Shown here: one piece after another, positions 1-10,914 of the stretch
How positions within the stretch are numbered: position 1 is the first letter of the stretch
How the letters are laid out: each line of letters opens with the position of its first letter
Origin: Capra hircus
Lineage: Eukaryota > Chordata > Mammalia > Artiodactyla > Bovidae
Direction: 5' to 3'
Assembly (NCBI RefSeq): GCF_001704415.2
Contig: NW_017189517.1
Coordinates: 9,249,167-9,313,166 of the forward strand
DNA length: 64,000 nt
Translations under genes and position numbers: made by a program
The notes under the pieces: model-generated
What the model saw: the letters and a program-made list of their open reading frames with translations, nothing else
The model's database searches: none
What the model was told of the DNA's origin: nothing

Positions 1-254
1 TGCACAGAAGTTATAGAATTCTATTGTTTTTATTACAAATTTGTATAAATGGCTGGTTAAGACTCTCACACTCTCAAGTCACCTTCAATAGCAACAGTTT
101 ATTTGGGGATTTGGCATAACAGGTGAATTTTATAGAGAATATTATATCTCCTCGGCCATTTTAAGACATATTCAGGAATTATAGGAAATAACCCCATTTA
201 TACACTTCAGTGTTCTACCAGAACCCAAATGATGAACTCTATGTGGGTTTTCCC
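1..254. other. Unassigned sequence
   Basis: AT-rich DNA with no frame, RNA gene or repeat that I recognise. Confidence 0.5.
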
Positions 255-430
255 CCCTCTGGATGATGAATACAAAAGAATCAAGTCGGACTCCCACCTC
301 ACACCATGTACAAAAATTAACTCAAACTGAATTAGAAACCTAAAAGCAAGTCTCTTAGAAAAAACATAAGGGTAAAATATTCATGACCTCGGATTTGGTG
401 TATCCATACTAGCTGACAGAAAAGTAAATG
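255..430 (+). mobile_element. L1 ORF2 3' fragment
   Basis: The segment resembles the late ORF2 region of mammalian L1 in sense orientation: a stretch on uncooperative-looking 'cctcacaccatgtacaaaaa' followed by 'aactcaaa' and 'gacctcggatttgg'. It is a short, heavily mutated internal piece with no open frame. The exact L1 subfamily cannot be named. Confidence 0.6.
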
Positions 431-902
431 TCATAGCCATTTTGAGTAGAACATCATATATCAAGCTGTAAGTATGATATTCATCCATTATCACAATTTT
501 CCTATATAAATCTTGGTTTTATGTTTTAAAAGTACCAAATCTAGTTTTTCATCTTTTCAGTGTAAGATACCTGCTAAGGGGGATGTTTCTTCCCAGTTCC
601 TGATGTTTCCTGTCAAAGGTTCAATTAGTGCAGCATTCCTAGACTCTTCACCTCTTCACAAACCAAACTACAGGATAGATGGAGTGACATCTCTTTAATG
701 AATTTAGGGAGAATAAATAAGGTATGCTAGGCCCAGAAGCCTCTTCTTTCTTTTTTAGATCAAACTTTCTAACAGAATGCTCTTTCATAGTGTAAATTTT
801 CTCTGGGCAGGAACATTGGATCTGGTCCTTTGCAGCCATAAATGATCAGGTAAGTATATCCATTAACTTTTACCATTTAACAAACTAACCCCAAATTTAG
901 TG
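431..902. other. Unassigned sequence
   Basis: No recognised repeat or gene. A 61-codon plus-strand frame (513-698) overlaps a 63-codon minus-strand frame (648-839); neither has recognisable protein features. Confidence 0.45.
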
Positions 903-904
903 GC

Positions 905-1358
905 TATACTAGTTTCCTAGGGCTGTTGTAGTACAGTATCACAAACTGAGTAGCTTAAAACAACAAAAATTTATCCTCTCACAGGCCTGGTGGTTAGAAG
1001 TCTAAAATCAAGTGTCAGCAAGGCCACATTGTCTTGAAGGCTCTAGGGGAGAATCTTCACATGCCTAGCTTCTGGTGACAGCCAGCAATACTTAGCATTC
1101 TTTGTCTTGTAGAAACATCACTCCAATCTCTGTCTCCATAGTCGCACATTATTCTCCCTTTGTGTCTATCTCTGTGTTTCTTCTCCTCTTCCTATAAAGA
1201 CACCAGTCATATTGTACTAAGGGCCCATCCTAGTCCAGTATGACCTCATTATATCTTACATCTTAATTATATTTGCAATACCTTACTTCCAAATAAGATC
1301 ACCAGGAGTTTGGACTTCAATATGTCTTTTTAGGAAACACAGTTCAACCCACAATAGT
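905..1358 (-). mobile_element. MLT1-type MaLR LTR remnant
   Basis: The left end 'gtttcctagggctgttgta' and the run 'ttaaaacaacaaaaattta' are the reverse complement of the 3' end of MaLR (ERVL-related) LTRs. The right part has 'aaataagatcaccaggag' and 'ggacttcaatatg', again as in the reversed MLT1 consensus. It is a solo LTR-like remnant with no coding capacity. MLT1 versus MST subfamily is uncertain. Confidence 0.7.
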
Positions 1359-1989
1359 ACTTAAAACCATAAAGATTATTCTTCATGATTCTGTTGGTTA
1401 GATGGACAGGATCTTCTGACCTAGGTTGGCTCAACTGGGGTTAACTGGTCTACTACAGCTTCACTCACATGTGTGGGTCTCATCTGCTACAGCTGAGATA
1501 ACTGGTACAGCTGGGGCCTCTGTCCACTCTCACCCTTCAGGAGTCTAACACAAGATTGTCTCATGTTGATAGGTTTCCCAGAAGTACAAGGGGAAATCTT
1601 CAATATGCAAGAATTTTTTCTAAATATCTGCCTCCATCATATTTTCTAATGTTCTATTGACCAAAGAAAGTCACATAGTTGAGCCCAGAGTAAGTGCAAG
1701 AAGGGACAGCCTTGGAAGGTATGAACAAATTGGGGCTGTAACTACAACAATCTAGCACAGTAAGTATATCTAGTTCTGTGGTTCAGCATTCATAGTTCTA
1801 CATGCCTTCCGATACAAGCCATGTCCTCTAACAGCCATTAGTTAACAGTAATGAAGGTGACATTAGAGTCTTTAACTGGCACTTCATTTTTTTTGCTCAA
1901 TTTTTTTTCAAAAATAGGATGAACAATTTACTGGAGCCCCCACAACTCCATCATCCATTTCATATCACTTCTAAGAAATGATAGCATCA
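1359..1989. repeat. Possible unnamed old repeat (about 1370-1765) and unassigned flank
   Basis: The words 'ctattgaccaaagaaagtc' and 'cagcctt...ggggctgtaactac' recall an interspersed mammalian repeat seen elsewhere as a Cys-free, non-coding block, but I cannot name the family. The remainder shows nothing recognisable. Treat as a weak assignment. Confidence 0.3.
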
Positions 1990-2110
1990 TATATTCATTC
2001 AATAAGCATTTACTGTGAACCTGTTAACATGGCAAGTGCAAGAAATATAGTGGTGAACTAGTCAGACAAAGTTTACAGTCCAACTCCCAGCTTAGAGGTC
2101 AGGTGATGGT
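1990..2110 (-). mobile_element. L2 3'-end fragment
   Basis: 'attcattcaataagcattta' followed by a variant of 'gatacagcagtgaac' is the reversed 3' end of the LINE L2, an ancient mammalian element. Only the terminal ~120 bp remains. Confidence 0.6.
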
Positions 2111-2400
2111 GAAACCAAACAGCAGCTGGGAGCAGAGAGAGGTCTAATCTCCTTCCTATAATCTCTAAAAGCCAGCATCCCTTCAGTGCCACCGCAAGAA
2201 AAAGAAAATTTATGAAAAAATTTGCATGCTATGTAAACAATGCCTCAAAATCAATGTCCTAGCCCCTTCCAATAAGATCCCTTCCCAGAGCCTCTTCTAC
2301 ATAAAAATTCTGGAGTGGTCACCAAACCCAGTGTTTCTCCAACTCTTTTATATGCCCAAACTAATTTAAAGGCCAAGAAGTGAAGTTAAAAATGAAAGTG
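2111..2400. other. Unassigned sequence
   Basis: No repeat or gene recognised, apart from a 'taaaaatgaaagtgtta' motif repeated at the junction with the next SINE. Confidence 0.4.
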
Positions 2401-2622
2401 TTAAAAAAAAATGAAAGTGTTAGTTGCCCATTAGTGTCTGACTCTTTGTTACCCCATGGACTGTAGTCTGCCAGGCTCCTCTGTCCATGGGATTCTCCAG
2501 GCAAGAATACTGGAATGGGTAGCCATCCCCTTCTCCAGCTGATCTTCCTGACCCAGGGATCAAATCCAGGTCTCTCACATTGCAGAAACATTCTTTACCA
2601 TCTGAGCCACCAGGGAAGTCCC
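2401..2622 (-). mobile_element. Bov-tA SINE
   Basis: Complete minus-strand Bov-tA. Reading left to right it shows the BovB-derived body ('gactctttgttaccccatgg', 'ggattctccaggcaagaata') and then the reversed tRNA-like head ending 'gagccaccagggaagtcc'. The A-rich flank at 2393-2415 repeats a 15-base word, which may be a target duplication or a tail duplication. Confidence 0.93.
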
Positions 2623-2724
2623 TGCAGTTGGCCAAATTGCATCAGTGGTCTGGTTTCATCACAGCTCAAAACACTGGTCACAAAGTAATCCCCAAAAATT
2701 GCAATTTATATTTTGCACTTTTGG

Positions 2725-3450
2725 AAACAGTTTTATTGAGATATAGTTCACATACCTGGAGAAGGCAATGGCACCCCACTCCAGTACTCTTGCCTGGAAA
2801 TTCCCATGGACGGAGGAGCTTGGTGGAGTCAGACACTACTGAGCGACTTCACTTTAACTTTTCACTTTCATGCACTGGAGAAGGAAATGGCAACCCACTC
2901 CAGTATTCTTGCCTAGAGAATCCCAGGAATGGGGGAACCCGGTGGACTGCCGTCTATGGGGTCGCACAGAGTCGGACACGACTGAAACGACAGCAGCAGC
3001 AGCAGCAGTTCACATACCATATAATTCACATATTTAAAGTTTATAATCCAATGTTTTATTGAATATTCATAAAGTTGTGCAATCAAATTCAATCAATTCT
3101 AGAACATATTCATCACCCTAAAATGAAACACAGTACTAATGAACAGTCACTTCCCATTTCCCCCTGCAATTCCCTAGGAATAGGTTGACATTAATCTCCT
3201 TTCTGTTTCAGTGAATTTGCTTATTCTGGACAGTTTTTATTATTGGATTTATTCAATCTGTGACCTCCTATGACTGCATTTTTTCACTTGGTATAATTTT
3301 CACTTAGTATAATTGTCCATGTTGTAGTATGAATCGGTACGTCACTACTTTTTATTACTGTATAATACTCCATAGAATAGACATTTCATTTATCCATTCA
3401 TCATTCAATGGACATTTGAGTTGTTTTCACAGTAGTCTATTCTTAATAAG
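2725..3450 (-). mobile_element. L1 3' end, split by Bov-A2
   Basis: 'ttttattgagatatagttca' and 'catccattca' type words are the reverse complement of an old L1 3' end. The copy is interrupted at 2757-3006 by a Bov-A2 SINE and resumes at 3007. The reversed 'aatggataaatgaa' segment near 3395 is typical of L1 ORF2/3' UTR. Non-coding. Confidence 0.75.
2757..3006 (+). mobile_element. Bov-A2 SINE with 12-bp target duplication
   Basis: Two BovB-derived BovA units in tandem ('tggagaaggcaatgg...' and 'tggagaaggaaatgg...') joined by the 'tttcactttcatgcac' linker, ending in an (AGC)n tail. Flanked by a perfect duplication 'agttcacatacc' at 2745-2756 and 3007-3018, inside an L1, so the SINE is younger than that L1. 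Confidence 0.97.
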
Positions 3451-3902
3451 GCCTGTTGTCAAAAGAAGCTAGTTAATGAGAGCCTAATCTGGTGGGCTAT
3501 TATCAGAGCCTAACTAACCTAGGGAAGAGACATTGTAGCTGGCTCTAGCCTTCCAGGTGGGAGAAGGGAAATACCCAACTCTAGCCCACTCTAATCATTC
3601 TGTTCCACCTAAGATGAGAGAAAAATATGAGAATCTCTTGTGAAATTCACAGTCCAGACTCACTGAAATACTGAGGCCTAATCATAGGACAAAAGAATGG
3701 TTCTTCTTTCCCCCACACCTCAGCACCACATTACCAAAGGTCTGTTTATATCAGTTCTTTTTACCCAGTAAATAATGCCTAGCAATCAAGAAAAAATCAC
3801 AGGCACACTAAAAGGCAGAAAACACAATTTGAAGAAACAAAGGAAGCCCAAGAACCTAACACAGCAGGGATGCTGGAATTATCAGACCAAGAATTTAAAA
3901 CA

Positions 3903-4101
3903 GGCTTCCCTGGTGGCTTAGATGGTAAAGATTCCACCTGCAGTGCAGGAGACCTGGGTTTGATCCCTGGGTTGGGAAGATCCCCTGGAGGAAGGCATGG
4001 AAACTCACTCCAGTATTCTTGCCTGGAGAATCCTCATGGACAGAGGAGCCTGGCGGGCTACAGTCCATGGGGTCACAAAGAGTCAGACACAACTGAGCGA
4101 C
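3903..4101 (+). mobile_element. Bov-tA SINE
   Basis: Plus-strand copy: tRNA-like head from 'ggcttccctggtggcttag', then body to 'cacaactgagcgacc'. Inserted in the L1 5' region; flanking L1 sequence resumes as 'gattagcatgctaag'. Confidence 0.95.
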
Positions 4102-4206
4102 CAAGTACATGATTAGCATGCTAAGAGCACCAATGGATAATGTAGATAGCATGCAAGAATAGGTAGAGAATGCAAGCAGAGAGAGACATCATAAGAGAGA
4201 ACCAAG

Positions 4207-4285
4207 GAACTGAATCACCTAGCTGTGTATCTGAAACACTATAAGTCAACTATACTTCAATAAAATATATATATTTTAAAAAAGA
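4207..4285 (+). mobile_element. Extremely 5'-truncated L1 insertion (about 75 bp)
   Basis: 'ctgaaacactataagtcaac' and 'tatacttcaataaaatat' are the last bases of a ruminant L1 3' UTR with an A-rich tail. The word 'gagagaaccaag' flanks it on both sides (4195-4206 and 4286-4297), a perfect 12-bp target duplication inside older L1 ORF1 sequence. Confidence 0.8.
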
Positions 4286-4595
4286 GAGAGAACCAAGAAG
4301 AAATTCAAGGAATCAAAAACATTAGAGGAAATGGAGTACCTCTGATATGTTTATTTGTAGACTGGACACAGCCAAGGAAAGACTCTCTGAGCTTGAGGGT
4401 ATCTTGGTAGAAACCTCCAAAACCAAAAAGCAAACAAAACAAACACTGAAAATTAAAAAAAGGAACAAGATATACAAGGACTGTGGGACAACAAGATATA
4501 CAAGAAAAGATGTAATAAACACATAATAGAAAAAAAGAAAGAAACAGAAGAAATACTTGAAACAATAATGACTGAGAAATTCCATTCTCCTGCTG

Positions 4596-5376
4596 AGTCA
4601 CCAGCTTCGTGGGTGTTAAAGAGACGGCAGAAGCAGCAGTAAAATCTTCATGATAAAGACTTCTGGTGGCTGCAGGAACTCTACTGCCACCAGCGTGGGC
4701 AAGGGCCAAGGCCCCACAGGAGCAGCTAAAGATGTAACAGAAGAATCGATAACAGAAGAGGACAAGAGGAGAAACTATAGTGGGTCTGCCATCTGAAGCT
4801 GTCAATATGGTGTCCAATCAGACAAAGACTGTGAGAAAAAATGAAAGAAAATGATATGACTGATATTCATTGAGAGCCTGCTCATGAAAATCTGGATGGA
4901 ATTTTTCCTTCGTGGGATTTTGTAATGAGAACAGACATTTCCAACAAAATTCTAAACAGTCACCACCCCCTCTCCTGCAAATTCTTATAGTTAAAACCAT
5001 GGCTATATATTGAATGTTGTAGTTCTGGAAAGGAATTGGCTAAACAACATGCTCATATATGGAACTTTCTGCGGAAGACAAGCTTATGAAGGGTTCTTGC
5101 CCAGCCGGATGCTGTGCCCCACCTGGGTTTTCACCTGACCATCCCCACAGCTCATGAAGATCATGTCTTTTCACTGATACTTTTTTGATAGTTTTTATAT
5201 AACAAAATTCTTTGTCTATGTATAACTTAATATAATTTAAATAATTTATAATTTAATATAATTTAAAATAATAAGGCACTATTAATGAATTACCCAAAGT
5301 AATATATCTGTCTGTTACATTTCACTATTTCTACTTCATGTTAATTTTCAGCTGTAAGATTGTTAAACTGATTCTT
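4596..5376. other. Unidentified block, possible retrocopy remnant
   Basis: L1 homology stops abruptly at 4595. The following ~230 bp is more GC-rich and codon-like; one plus-strand frame around 4765-4850 reads as GLPSEAVNMVSNQTKTVRKN, interrupted by stops upstream. A minus-strand frame is also open across 4305-4817 but begins in L1. From 5050 on the sequence turns AT-rich like a 3' UTR. I cannot identify a parent gene, so this is only a candidate pseudogene. Confidence 0.3.
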
Positions 5377-5561
5377 GAAAGTGAAAGTCGCTCAGTCATG
5401 TCTGACACTTCGCAACCCCATCAGCTGAGTCACAGGAAAGCCCAACAATAAGAGTGGGTAGCCTATCCCTTCTCCAGCAGATATTCCTGACCTAGGAATT
5501 GAACTGGGGTCTCCTGCATTGCAGGTGGATTCTTTACCAGCTGAGTTATCAGGGAAGCCCA
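5377..5561 (-). mobile_element. Bov-tA SINE, duplicated-head form with internal deletion
   Basis: Reading right to left: tRNA-like head ('ggcttccctgataactcag'), then 'ggctacccactcttattgtt', then the start of a second head ('gggctttcctgtgactcag') joined directly to the body end ('atggggttgcgaag'). The same head-to-head junction occurs in the copy at 55615-55890. Confidence 0.85.
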
Positions 5562-5974
5562 TATTACTGTCTCTTTCCCTTTTTTACTATTTGGCTTTCA
5601 GCTTTATTTAAATGTCAGAGGAGTTTATTTATTGGGAACAACGTATTACACGGCAATACTTCAGCTGCTGAGGTTTGCATGCTGTGTGTACATTTTGATT
5701 AACTTCCTGTTTTCTTTTATACATTAATCCATAAGTCAAAGGATTAATAACTAAAAAAACTTCATAGCTATCAAGTCCCCTGTTCTACCTGTGTGTGATC
5801 AGAGCATCTCATCACATTAATTCTACACTATTTTCAAGGACTTGTCATTGATGGTTAGTGTTTGATAATTACCTTGTATATCTATTTAGTCCTGCAGTGT
5901 AAATCATTCAATTTACCAGTGTATCTCAACAATTAAAACATTTTTATCCCTCTTTTAAAAAAAGAAAAAGATTT
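5562..5974. other. Unassigned sequence
   Basis: AT-rich; no gene or repeat recognised. Confidence 0.45.
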
Positions 5975-6100
5975 TCTGTTCTCCCCTATACACTGTTGCT
6001 GGGAATGTAAATTGGTGCAGCCACTGTGGAAAACAGTTTGGAGCTCTACTGTTTTGTACAGACACATGCATATAACAGGAAACATATATGAGAATGATGC
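5975..6100 (+). mobile_element. L1 ORF2 short fragment
   Basis: 'ctgttgctgggaatgtaaat' and 'ggtgcagccactgtggaaaa' match the end of L1 ORF2 (Cys-rich C-terminal region). About 125 bp, no frame. Confidence 0.7.
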
Positions 6101-7559
6101 TCACCAATTTCCTGATTGGTGGTTACAAGAATGGGAAATATGTATTTATGCCATTCTGTTTCTTTACAAAATGTCATAGCCTTTAAATGTTAAAATCTAT
6201 TTTGTCCTGGGGAGTACATTAAGTGTCTGGTATATTATATATAGTTTGAATGTTTGAAATGCTTCATAATTACAAATAGCATTTTCAGAATCTACTGAGT
6301 AAGTTTGTGCAAAAATATTGAAGCCCCCCAGCAAAACTTGAAACAAAAACATGAACTTTATACATGACAGGCTAAATTTGCTAGAGAAATGTGGAGAGCT
6401 AGGCAAGGCACATGAACAGACAGAGGCTTAAGGCTTTCTGGTTATCCTGTAAGAAAGGCAAGGGCAGGTGTGGGGACTTCCAGAGATTTCTGCCATTTTG
6501 TAGTTTCCCTGTGTTTGCTATTTTTCTCACTTTTTATTTACTTTTCTTTAGTGGTTAGCTATACAAACCTTTAAGTGCTTTTGAAAATACACTTTTTGAG
6601 TCTCAGATCTCTTTGAGAAACTGATCAAAGCTTCTGATGCCTCACAGTAGAAGAATGCACACACCACTTTGCAGGTTAAGATTTACATAATGAGGCAAGA
6701 GGAAAGAATGTTCCACCTGGCTCCACAGTTACAGCAATTCATAGGCTATGAGCTTCTTCCCATCATTTTGAGGTGAAGCCTCTCTTGGCAGGTATACCAT
6801 GAAAAAACTGAGTTTCTGGCACTTTCAAGTTGAGTTCCCCTCACAGTGAGATGGGAGGGGAGAATATAGGAGAAAGGGTCAATTTCTCCCCTCCCAGGCC
6901 AACTTCTGTGGAGGTGCCTAGAAATCCTCCTTTGCTGCCACCAAGGGTGTCATGGCGGCCCCGCAGATCTACTCTCACCCTGGACGCTAGTGTTGAGCTG
7001 GGGCTGCAGCAGCACACTGCCACTTGCAGGCTCTTTACTCATCACAGAGCTGGAAAAAGGAGTCAAATTCAGTAGGTGAGACTCATACTTCCCACATGCT
7101 GCAGTTCTGTGAGTGATGCTGAAAACCTCAATAGATACCTCTCTCACTGATGGGAGACATGAGATCATGAGCTACACATATCCAACTGGGCTTCAGTAAG
7201 AAGCCTAAGGAGGAAACTTAAAGAAGTTTCCCCAATTTCTTTTGATACCTTACCCAGTGTTGAACATTCTTCCCTGTCCAGAACTACTTTGTGAATATCA
7301 AACTTGGCCGTATATTTTATTTTTGCTTTGCTTTGTTTTTCCAGTTCTGTTTCATTGCTATTGAGTACCCCATTAGTCAAAATGAGAAAGATTCACGTAA
7401 CATTCACCTCTCATTGCTAAAGCTCCTAAAGAATTTACTCCATAAGTTGTTCTTGTCTTGGCTTAACAGTCCTCATCCTCCTGGCCATATATTATAGCTT
7501 TTATGAAGTAATTGTGCCCAATCCACTGCCCTCTCTCCATATTTCCCAGAACCAGTATG
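6101..7559. other. Unassigned 1.4-kb stretch with a GC-richer patch
   Basis: No repeat family recognised. Bases 6840-7080 are GC-richer with several CpGs and an open 81-codon frame (6830-7075) whose end reads cag|taggtgag; no homology is recalled and no second exon is visible, so I do not call a gene. Confidence 0.4.
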
Positions 7560-7720
7560 ATGACGAGTCATGTGATAAATCAGGCACAGTCTAGAAATTT
7601 GAAGACCTGGGTTGTAGTCCCAGCTTTGTCTCTTGCTGCCTGTATGACCTTGGGGTTTCTGAGGCTCAGTTTCCTATCCATAAAATTGAGATAATAAATG
7701 TCTTTAATTTACAGGAATGC
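7560..7720 (+). mobile_element. MIR SINE
   Basis: 'gacctgggttgtagtcccag', 'tgtatgaccttgggg' and 'ctcagtttcctatccataaa' are the core of MIR, an ancient tRNA-derived mammalian SINE. Confidence 0.85.
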
Positions 7721-8329
7721 ATCCCGAATTGAAACAAATAACAGTTGAAAGGACTTTCTGCACAAAGCCTTGTTAATAGTAAGGTATTACTGTAAGGTGG
7801 AGGTCTTTCCAGCACTAAATAAAACAAGCTTCAAATCTCCACTTCTTGTTCACACAGTGATGGATTTCTCTGCTTTTGCCCTGTACGTTTTCCAATCCAT
7901 GCTAGCTTTTTAGCTCATGATCAGATTGTGGTTTGCTATGATCTCTCTGCTGTAGACAAGATTATTTGTTGGAAAGATTAGAACTTGCTCAATTTACAGC
8001 TGCCCATCAAGATACGTGCACCTTGTCTAGTATTTTAAAAACCAAAGCTATAGCCTGTGACCAAAGTTGACCCCACCAATCCTGAGGGGACCTGTGGAAT
8101 GGAGACAGAGTATTTTTCTCAAAATGAGGGACACTTCTAGCATTAATAAACAGAAGCCAGTGCTAAATGCCTTGCAGTAAGCAGCTTAGAGTGAAGAACT
8201 GTTCCACCCACATGCCAACAGTTCATAAGAATTCACTGCCCAGCCTCAAGGAGAGACTTGCACTGAAAAGTTGAAAGGTTAAGTTTTGCTTATAAGGTAT
8301 ATGCAACTCAGCCACTTAAGGAGGGTTTC
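7721..8329. other. Unassigned sequence
   Basis: Nothing recognised in either strand. Confidence 0.45.
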
Positions 8330-9295
8330 CTTCCAATCAAAACATGGGCAGAAGCTCTAAATAAACCTTTCTCCAAAGAAGACGTACAGGTGGATAAGAG
8401 GCACATGAAAAGATGCCCAACATTGCTAATTATTAGAGAAATACAAATTAAAACTACAATGAGGTATCACCTCACACCAGTCAGAATGGTCATCATTAGG
8501 AGAGGGTGTGGAGAAAAGGGAACACTCCTACATTTTTGGTAGGAATGAGAATTGGTATAGCCACTATGGAGAACAGTATGGAGGCTCCTTAAGAAACTAA
8601 AAATAGAGCTACCATATGATCCTACAATCCCACTCCTTGGTATATATTCAGAGAAAATCATAATTTGAAAATATACATGCACCTCAATATTCATTGCAGC
8701 ACTATTTGCAACAGCCAAGACATGGAAACAACATAACTGTCTGCTGATAAGAGGAATGTATAAAAAATGATATGGCATACGTATATACAATGGAGTGTTA
8801 TTCAGTCGGAAAAAAGAATCAAATAATGCCATTTCTAGCAACATGGATAGACCCAGAGTTTATTATACTAAATGAGGTAAGTCAGAGAGAGAGAGACAAA
8901 TATCATATTTATCACTCATGTAAAATCTAAAAAAGATACAAATGAACATTTTTATAAAACAAACTCACAGACATAGAAAATAAAGTTATGGTTACTTTAT
9001 TTATATGAAGGGGCTAGTGGGCATTTGGAGGGGGGAGGGATAAGTTAGGAATTTGAGAATAACATATACATACTACTGCATATAAAATAGATAAACAACA
9101 AGGTTCTACTGTACACCACAGGGAACTCTACTCAATATTATATAATAACCTATATGGGAAAAGAATCTGAAAAAAGAATATATATGCATTATATATATGA
9201 AATATATATATTTAACTGAATTACTTTGCTGAACACCTGAAACCAACACATTTAAAATCAGTTATACTTCAATAAAAATAATTTTTTTTTAATAA
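8330..9295 (+). mobile_element. L1 ORF2 C-terminus and 3' UTR
   Basis: Sense L1 3' end: 'aaacctttctccaaagaaga', 'aatacaaattaaaactacaa', 'tatagccactatggagaaca' (ORF2 C-terminal codons, frameshifted), then a G-rich 3' UTR patch near 9020-9040 and the terminal 'cagttatacttcaataaaa'. About 970 bp, 5' truncated, no intact frame. Confidence 0.9.
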
Positions 9296-10344
9296 AAGAG
9301 GATTGTTCCCTTCAATGAAGCTCCTTTAGGAAGTAGAACTCTTATTCCAAACATAAATCCAGTAGTTTTAACCCTTTTTAAAAAAATTAGTGTTTTTCAG
9401 AATTAATGCCCCTCTCTCCCAAGAATTATTAAGGCTTTCTATTTTCTTTTTTCATTCATCTTAATGGTTAATAAATATTCATGCTTTGGGAGTAGTTGTA
9501 ATTTCTGAAAATAGTCAAACCCTATCCCAAACACCAGGAGGTGAGGGTGGGGGGCACTGTTTGGCGTGTAAATGAAATATGTCTAAAAAATGACAAGATT
9601 AGCTTTTGTTCCCTTCTGTGGTTTAATGAAAAAGTGATGAACTGAAATGTAGCCACTCTTGAATAATCAAGACTTGGCCATTCTTTCTGTTGGAGTTAGG
9701 ATGACCACCAAGTAGCCGCATTATAGGTGATTTTTATTTTCCTATTAATATACACTTGGATTTCTTACTTTTTCCATAATTAGCGTGTATTACTTTTATA
9801 ATAGGGAGAAATCAATTTGAGTCATAATATAATAATTTTCTCACTATGTTTAATTTTTCCTACCCCACCCTCCTCTCTTTCTTCCACAGGAGAAGGGGAC
9901 ACACCATTCTGAGAGCTCACATTACCTACCACTCACCACCACGGGAGAATGACTTAATAAAGAAGGATACATTTACTCACTGGGAGGTTACACAGTCATT
10001 AATAGGATCATTTTGAAGACTGTGGAAACATTGTAGCATGTATATTTAACACAGAATACCAAGTGAAAATTTCAAACTATAAAATAATAGATATATGATT
10101 GCAATGATCTAGAAACTGATACATATGAATAAAAAGTTTTCAAAAATAATTGACAAAAATTGAAATATTACTCATAGGTCGCAGGGATTATGGATGGGTT
10201 TTTTTTTAATAAAAATTTTCCTAGATATTTTAATATCACCTTTTCATTTACACATATTTCAAATGTAAAAGGGAGATATCTGTGTTCCTTGTGTTTATTT
10301 CAATTGTCCCAATGAAGCGTTTTTGTAATTTAAAAATACACAGT
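9296..10344. other. Unassigned sequence
   Basis: About 1 kb with no recognised gene or repeat; strongly AT-rich after 10060. Confidence 0.45.
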
Positions 10345-10356
10345 GATTGATAACCT

Positions 10357-10638
10357 GCTGCTGTTGCTGCTGTTGCTAAGTCACTTCAGTCGTGTCCAAC
10401 TCTGTGTGACCCCATAGATAGCAGCCCACCAGGCTCCCCCGTCCCTGGGATTCTCCAGGCAAGAACACTGGAGTGGGTTGCCATTTCCTTCTCCAATGCA
10501 TGAAAGTGAAAAGTGAAAGTGAAGTCGCTCAGTCGTGTCTGACTCTTAGCGACCCTATGGACTGCAGCCTACCAGGCTCCTCCATCCATGGGATTTTCCA
10601 GGCAAGAGTACTGGAGTGGATCGCCATTGCCTTCTCCA
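10357..10638 (-). mobile_element. Bov-A2 SINE with 12-bp target duplication
   Basis: Minus-strand Bov-A2: (CTG)n-like tail at the left, two BovA units, and 'gccattgccttctcca' at the right. Perfect duplication 'gattgataacct' at 10345-10356 and 10639-10650. Forms an inverted pair with the copy at 10915. Confidence 0.97.
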
Positions 10639-10914
10639 GATTGATAACCTAGTGCTAAGTAATACATATATAATGATTCCATGATTTATTTTATCCAAAA
10701 ATTATAATTAGTGAAACATAATGTCTTATCCTTTGCAACCTTCCATTTTACCTTCTATAGAAAACAACATTTTCTTTGTCTTCACTGTGTCTGGATAAAG
10801 GCTGATTGTGGACTACTCCGTACCTATGGATATTTGAAAAATAAATTAAATGATTTGATAATGAAGATGCAAGGCTTTTACCTAGTTTTTTATTGTTTTC
10901 CCTCGGAGGACTTT

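Larger units (their letters stand above)
3451..4595 (+). mobile_element. L1 5' UTR/ORF1 region, carrying two later insertions
   Basis: Words such as 'gggatgctggaattatcaga', 'gactggacacagcc', 'tctctgagcttgaggg' and 'aacaataatgactgag' match the end of the L1 5' UTR and ORF1 (coiled-coil part). The ORF1 frame is full of stops. A Bov-tA sits at 3903-4101 and a 5'-truncated L1 end at 4207-4285. A pure 5' portion of L1 without ORF2 suggests deletion or rearrangement. Confidence 0.7.

Noticed and set aside
2580..3062. 160-codon plus-strand frame
   Set aside because: It runs through Bov-tA antisense, L1 and Bov-A2; the peptide is SINE translation, including the poly-Gln from the AGC tail.
4305..4817. 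170-codon minus-strand frame
   Set aside because: Its C-terminal half is antisense L1 ORF1; low-complexity Phe/Cys-rich peptide with no domain.
8467..8844. 125-codon minus-strand frame
   Set aside because: Antisense of the L1 ORF2 3' end.
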